Shown here piece by piece: positions 7,298 to 8,993 of a stretch of DNA of 8,993 nt (position 1 is its first letter; the number at the start of each line of letters is the position of its first letter). This DNA is from an uncultured Actinomycetes bacterium (GTDB lineage Bacteria; Actinomycetota; Thermoleophilia; Solirubrobacterales; 70-9). The stretch lies in the NCBI GenBank assembly GCA_946479725.1, contig CAMLHB010000083.1, forward strand, positions 1 to 8,993. Reading direction: 5' to 3'. The notes below the pieces were generated by a model. That model was not told the origin of the DNA. It did no database searches and worked only from the letters and a program-made list of their open reading frames with translations. A program made the translations under genes and the position numbers.

Positions 7298-8993
7298 ATG
7301 TCTATGACCATTCCAAATAACAAGCGGTTAGGGCTTCTCACCGTCCTCGCTTTCCTCCTGATGGTCTGCGTTGTCGCCGCGGTGCTCGCTGGTGGGGCCG
7401 CGGCGGCGACGGTGCCACAGAAGCTGACGCAGTTCCCGGAGGAAACGGCAGCCGGTAGCGGAGCGAACCAGCTTCGCAATCCAGAAGTGGCGGTCGATCC
7501 GGCCGGCGGCCACGTCTACGCCCTCGAAACGGCCAACAGTCGCATCAGCGAGTTCACCGCCTGGGGCGAGTTCGCCAAGGCATGGGGCTGGGGGGTGCGC
7601 GACGGAGCGAGCGAGCTGCAGACCTGCGGGCCACCCGAACCCGAACCCTCGCCGGCGCCTTCGCTCTGCCGCGCGGGCATACCGGGGGCGGGCGCGGGCC
7701 AGTTGGCAAGTGGGACGGACGGCATCGCGGTCGGCCCCGAAGGGGACGTCTATGTCTGGGAAGGGGAAAACTTCCGGGTCCAGAAGTTCTCGCCCTCCGG
7801 TGCCTTCGTCCTCATGTTCGGCCTCGACGTCAACAAGACGAAGGTGGCAGAAGGGGGCGCGCCGGCGGCAGAACGGAACGTCTGCCCCGTGGACCCGGGA
7901 GACGTCTGCGGGAAGGGCGACGAAGGGTCGGGAGAAGGGGAGCTCGAACAGAGTCCCGGAGGCGGCCATGGAAACCTTGCCGTCGGCCCTGACGGAACCG
8001 TCTACGTCCCCGGCAGCGACCGCATCCAGGAGTTCTCCTCCAACGGGCAGTACCTGCGCCAGATTACGCCGCTGCCCGAAGCTGAAGAACAGTTCGGCAA
8101 ATTCCCGGGGGCACTCTTTTTCGACTCTGCCTCGGGGGCAGTTGGGTTCACCTATCTGGCGATTGGAGGCCTACAGTCTGTCCCGATCTTCAAGCTCGAC
8201 CCGACTACCGGCGCGGTTGTGCAGGAACTGCAGGCCGAAACGCCCGACGCAGATCACAGGGGGGTTGTCAGGGGTCTCGCCGCCGATGTCCACGGCGACA
8301 CCTTCGCGATCTTCGATCCAAACGCGGGGGCGGTACCCTCTCGGGAACCGCGGGTGCTGGAGTTCGGGCCGGCAGGCGAAACCCTGATCGGATTCGAGCA
8401 GGAATTCGCCGCGCCGCCGACCGAACCGCACGGAATGGCGATTGAACTGTTCACGCTCGCGACCAACCCCCTCGGCGACCTCTACGTCAGCGAATGGCGG
8501 CCCTCCCCGGAAATGGCCGCCATCTCCGCCTACGGCCCGCCGCCGACCCCCTACGGCCCGCCGCCGGCCCAGCTGCCGAGGATCGAAGAACAGTTCGCCG
8601 CCTCGGTCGACACCACCGGCGCCATCCTGCAGGCGACCATCAACCCGCGCTTCTGGGCCGACACCACCTACCAGGTCGAATACGGCCCCCAGAGCTGCGA
8701 AGCGGGCGGCTGCGCCGCGAGCGCCGCGGCCCCGCTGACCAAACAGGCCGTCAACACGCCGCTGAAGACCGCCGGGGTCCTGCTCTCGGGGCTGGAGCCC
8801 GGCACCACCTATCACTACCGCTTCGTCGCCCGCAGCGGGGGCGGTGAAGCCCGAGGCCTCACCGGCAGGAGCGGCGAGGAAGCCGAAGGGACCTTCACCA
8901 CCTACCCGGTCGGACTCGCGCAGCCGCCCTGCCCGGGAAATGAGGCCTTCCGCACCGGCCCGGCGGCGCTCCTGCCCGACTGCCGCGCCTATG
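7298..8993 (+). CDS. Exported NHL-repeat / fibronectin-III-like protein (3' end missing)
   Basis: The frame is open from ATG 7298 to the window edge, 565 codons. GAGGAGG (7282-7288) gives a strong ribosome site nine nt upstream. A signal peptide is clear: K9-R10, hydrophobic residues 11-31, and an alanine-rich cleavage region near 34-38. NHL beta-propeller blades follow: LRNPEVAVDPAGGHVYALE (from 59), GIAVGPEGDVYVWEGENFRVQKF (from about 142) and NLAVGPDGTVYVPGSDRIQEF (from 226). Two more divergent units lie around residues 310-415. A linker with two YGPPP copies leads to an FN3-like domain (about 428-537) that contains QVEYGP and LEPGTTYHYRFVARSGGG. The visible end, RTGPAALLPDCRAY, precedes further C-terminal sequence in relatives I remember. 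Likely role: a secreted or surface protein for adhesion or carbohydrate contact (inference). Cysteine pairs between blades suggest disulfides. Confidence 0.93.
   Translation, partial: MSMTIPNNKRLGLLTVLAFLLMVCVVAAVLAGGAAAATVPQKLTQFPEETAAGSGANQLRNPEVAVDPAGGHVYALETANSRISEFTAWGEFAKAWGWGVRDGASELQTCGPPEPEPSPAPSLCRAGIPGAGAGQLASGTDGIAVGPEGDVYVWEGENFRVQKFSPSGAFVLMFGLDVNKTKVAEGGAPAAERNVCPVDPGDVCGKGDEGSGEGELEQSPGGGHGNLAVGPDGTVYVPGSDRIQEFSSNGQYLRQITPLPEAEEQFGKFPGALFFDSASGAVGFTYLAIGGLQSVPIFKLDPTTGAVVQELQAETPDADHRGVVRGLAADVHGDTFAIFDPNAGAVPSREPRVLEFGPAGETLIGFEQEFAAPPTEPHGMAIELFTLATNPLGDLYVSEWRPSPEMAAISAYGPPPTPYGPPPAQLPRIEEQFAASVDTTGAILQATINPRFWADTTYQVEYGPQSCEAGGCAASAAAPLTKQAVNTPLKTAGVLLSGLEPGTTYHYRFVARSGGGEARGLTGRSGEEAEGTFTTYPVGLAQPPCPGNEAFRTGPAALLPDCRAY
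8529..8566 (+). repeat. Short tandem repeat coding a YGPPP linker
   Basis: CCTACGGCCCGCCGCCG occurs at 8529-8545 and 8550-8566, a 21-bp period that keeps the reading frame. It codes two copies of YGPPP, a stiff proline-rich linker between the propeller and the FN3-like domain. Confidence 0.8.

Noticed and set aside
4169..8035. Shared 18-mer GACCGCATCCAGGAGTTC at 4169-4186 and 8018-8035
   Set aside because: The match sits in unrelated genes read on opposite strands, has no flanking similarity, and suits common high-GC codons, so chance is likely.
7582..8387. Overlapping plus-strand and minus-strand open frames inside the NHL gene
   Set aside because: The frame from 7298 has a ribosome site, a signal peptide and NHL motifs throughout; the others are Arg/Ser-rich shadows.

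Overview
The window is a high-GC bacterial chromosome segment. It most likely comes from an actinobacterium of the Thermoleophilia / Solirubrobacterales type. That placement is inference from remembered protein styles: an RNA polymerase beta-prime subunit without the long proteobacterial trigger-loop insertion, several TetR-like regulators, a short collagen-like exported protein, and an NHL-repeat/FN3 exported protein whose visible end (RTGPAALLPDCRAY) is a familiar pattern in that class.

Layout. (1) 1-2630: the 3' two thirds of rpoC, ending in a 58-residue acidic tail. (2) 2631-2774: two strong inverted repeats between rpoC and a convergent gene; the second overlaps that gene's stop codon. 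(3) 2752-3192, minus: a small helical protein I do not recognise, with one possible membrane segment. (4) 3193-3381: a divergent intergenic region with two interrupted palindromes, then tetR copy 1 on the plus strand (3382-4062). (5) 4091-4841, minus: a decayed AAA ATPase / DUF4143 gene that has lost its nucleotide-binding core and a central segment. (6) 4842-5009: upstream region with 16-bp direct repeats at a 23-bp period and a possible promoter. (7) 5010-5387: a TetR-like protein lacking a complete DNA-binding domain. A single in-frame TAG separates it from a complete TetR regulator (5397-6089). (8) 6090-6323: an AT-richer gap with a hairpin and a separated inverted repeat. (9) 6324-7253 and 7298-8993 (running off the window): a collagen-like protein and an NHL/FN3 protein. 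Both have clear Shine-Dalgarno sites, and they are 44 nt apart, so they probably form an operon of exported proteins.

How it fits together. rpoC is a core gene and closes its transcription unit at the tandem hairpins. Positions 2.75-6.1 kb look like accessory DNA with regulators and gene decay: one ATPase remnant and one HTH-less TetR piece. The last 2.7 kb is a cell-surface or secreted module. I see no tRNA, rRNA, CRISPR array or insertion sequence. The best candidates for something undescribed are the split tandem TetR arrangement, the 23-bp-period repeats upstream of the ATPase remnant, and the collagen-like/NHL pair. None of them amounts to a demonstrated new system.
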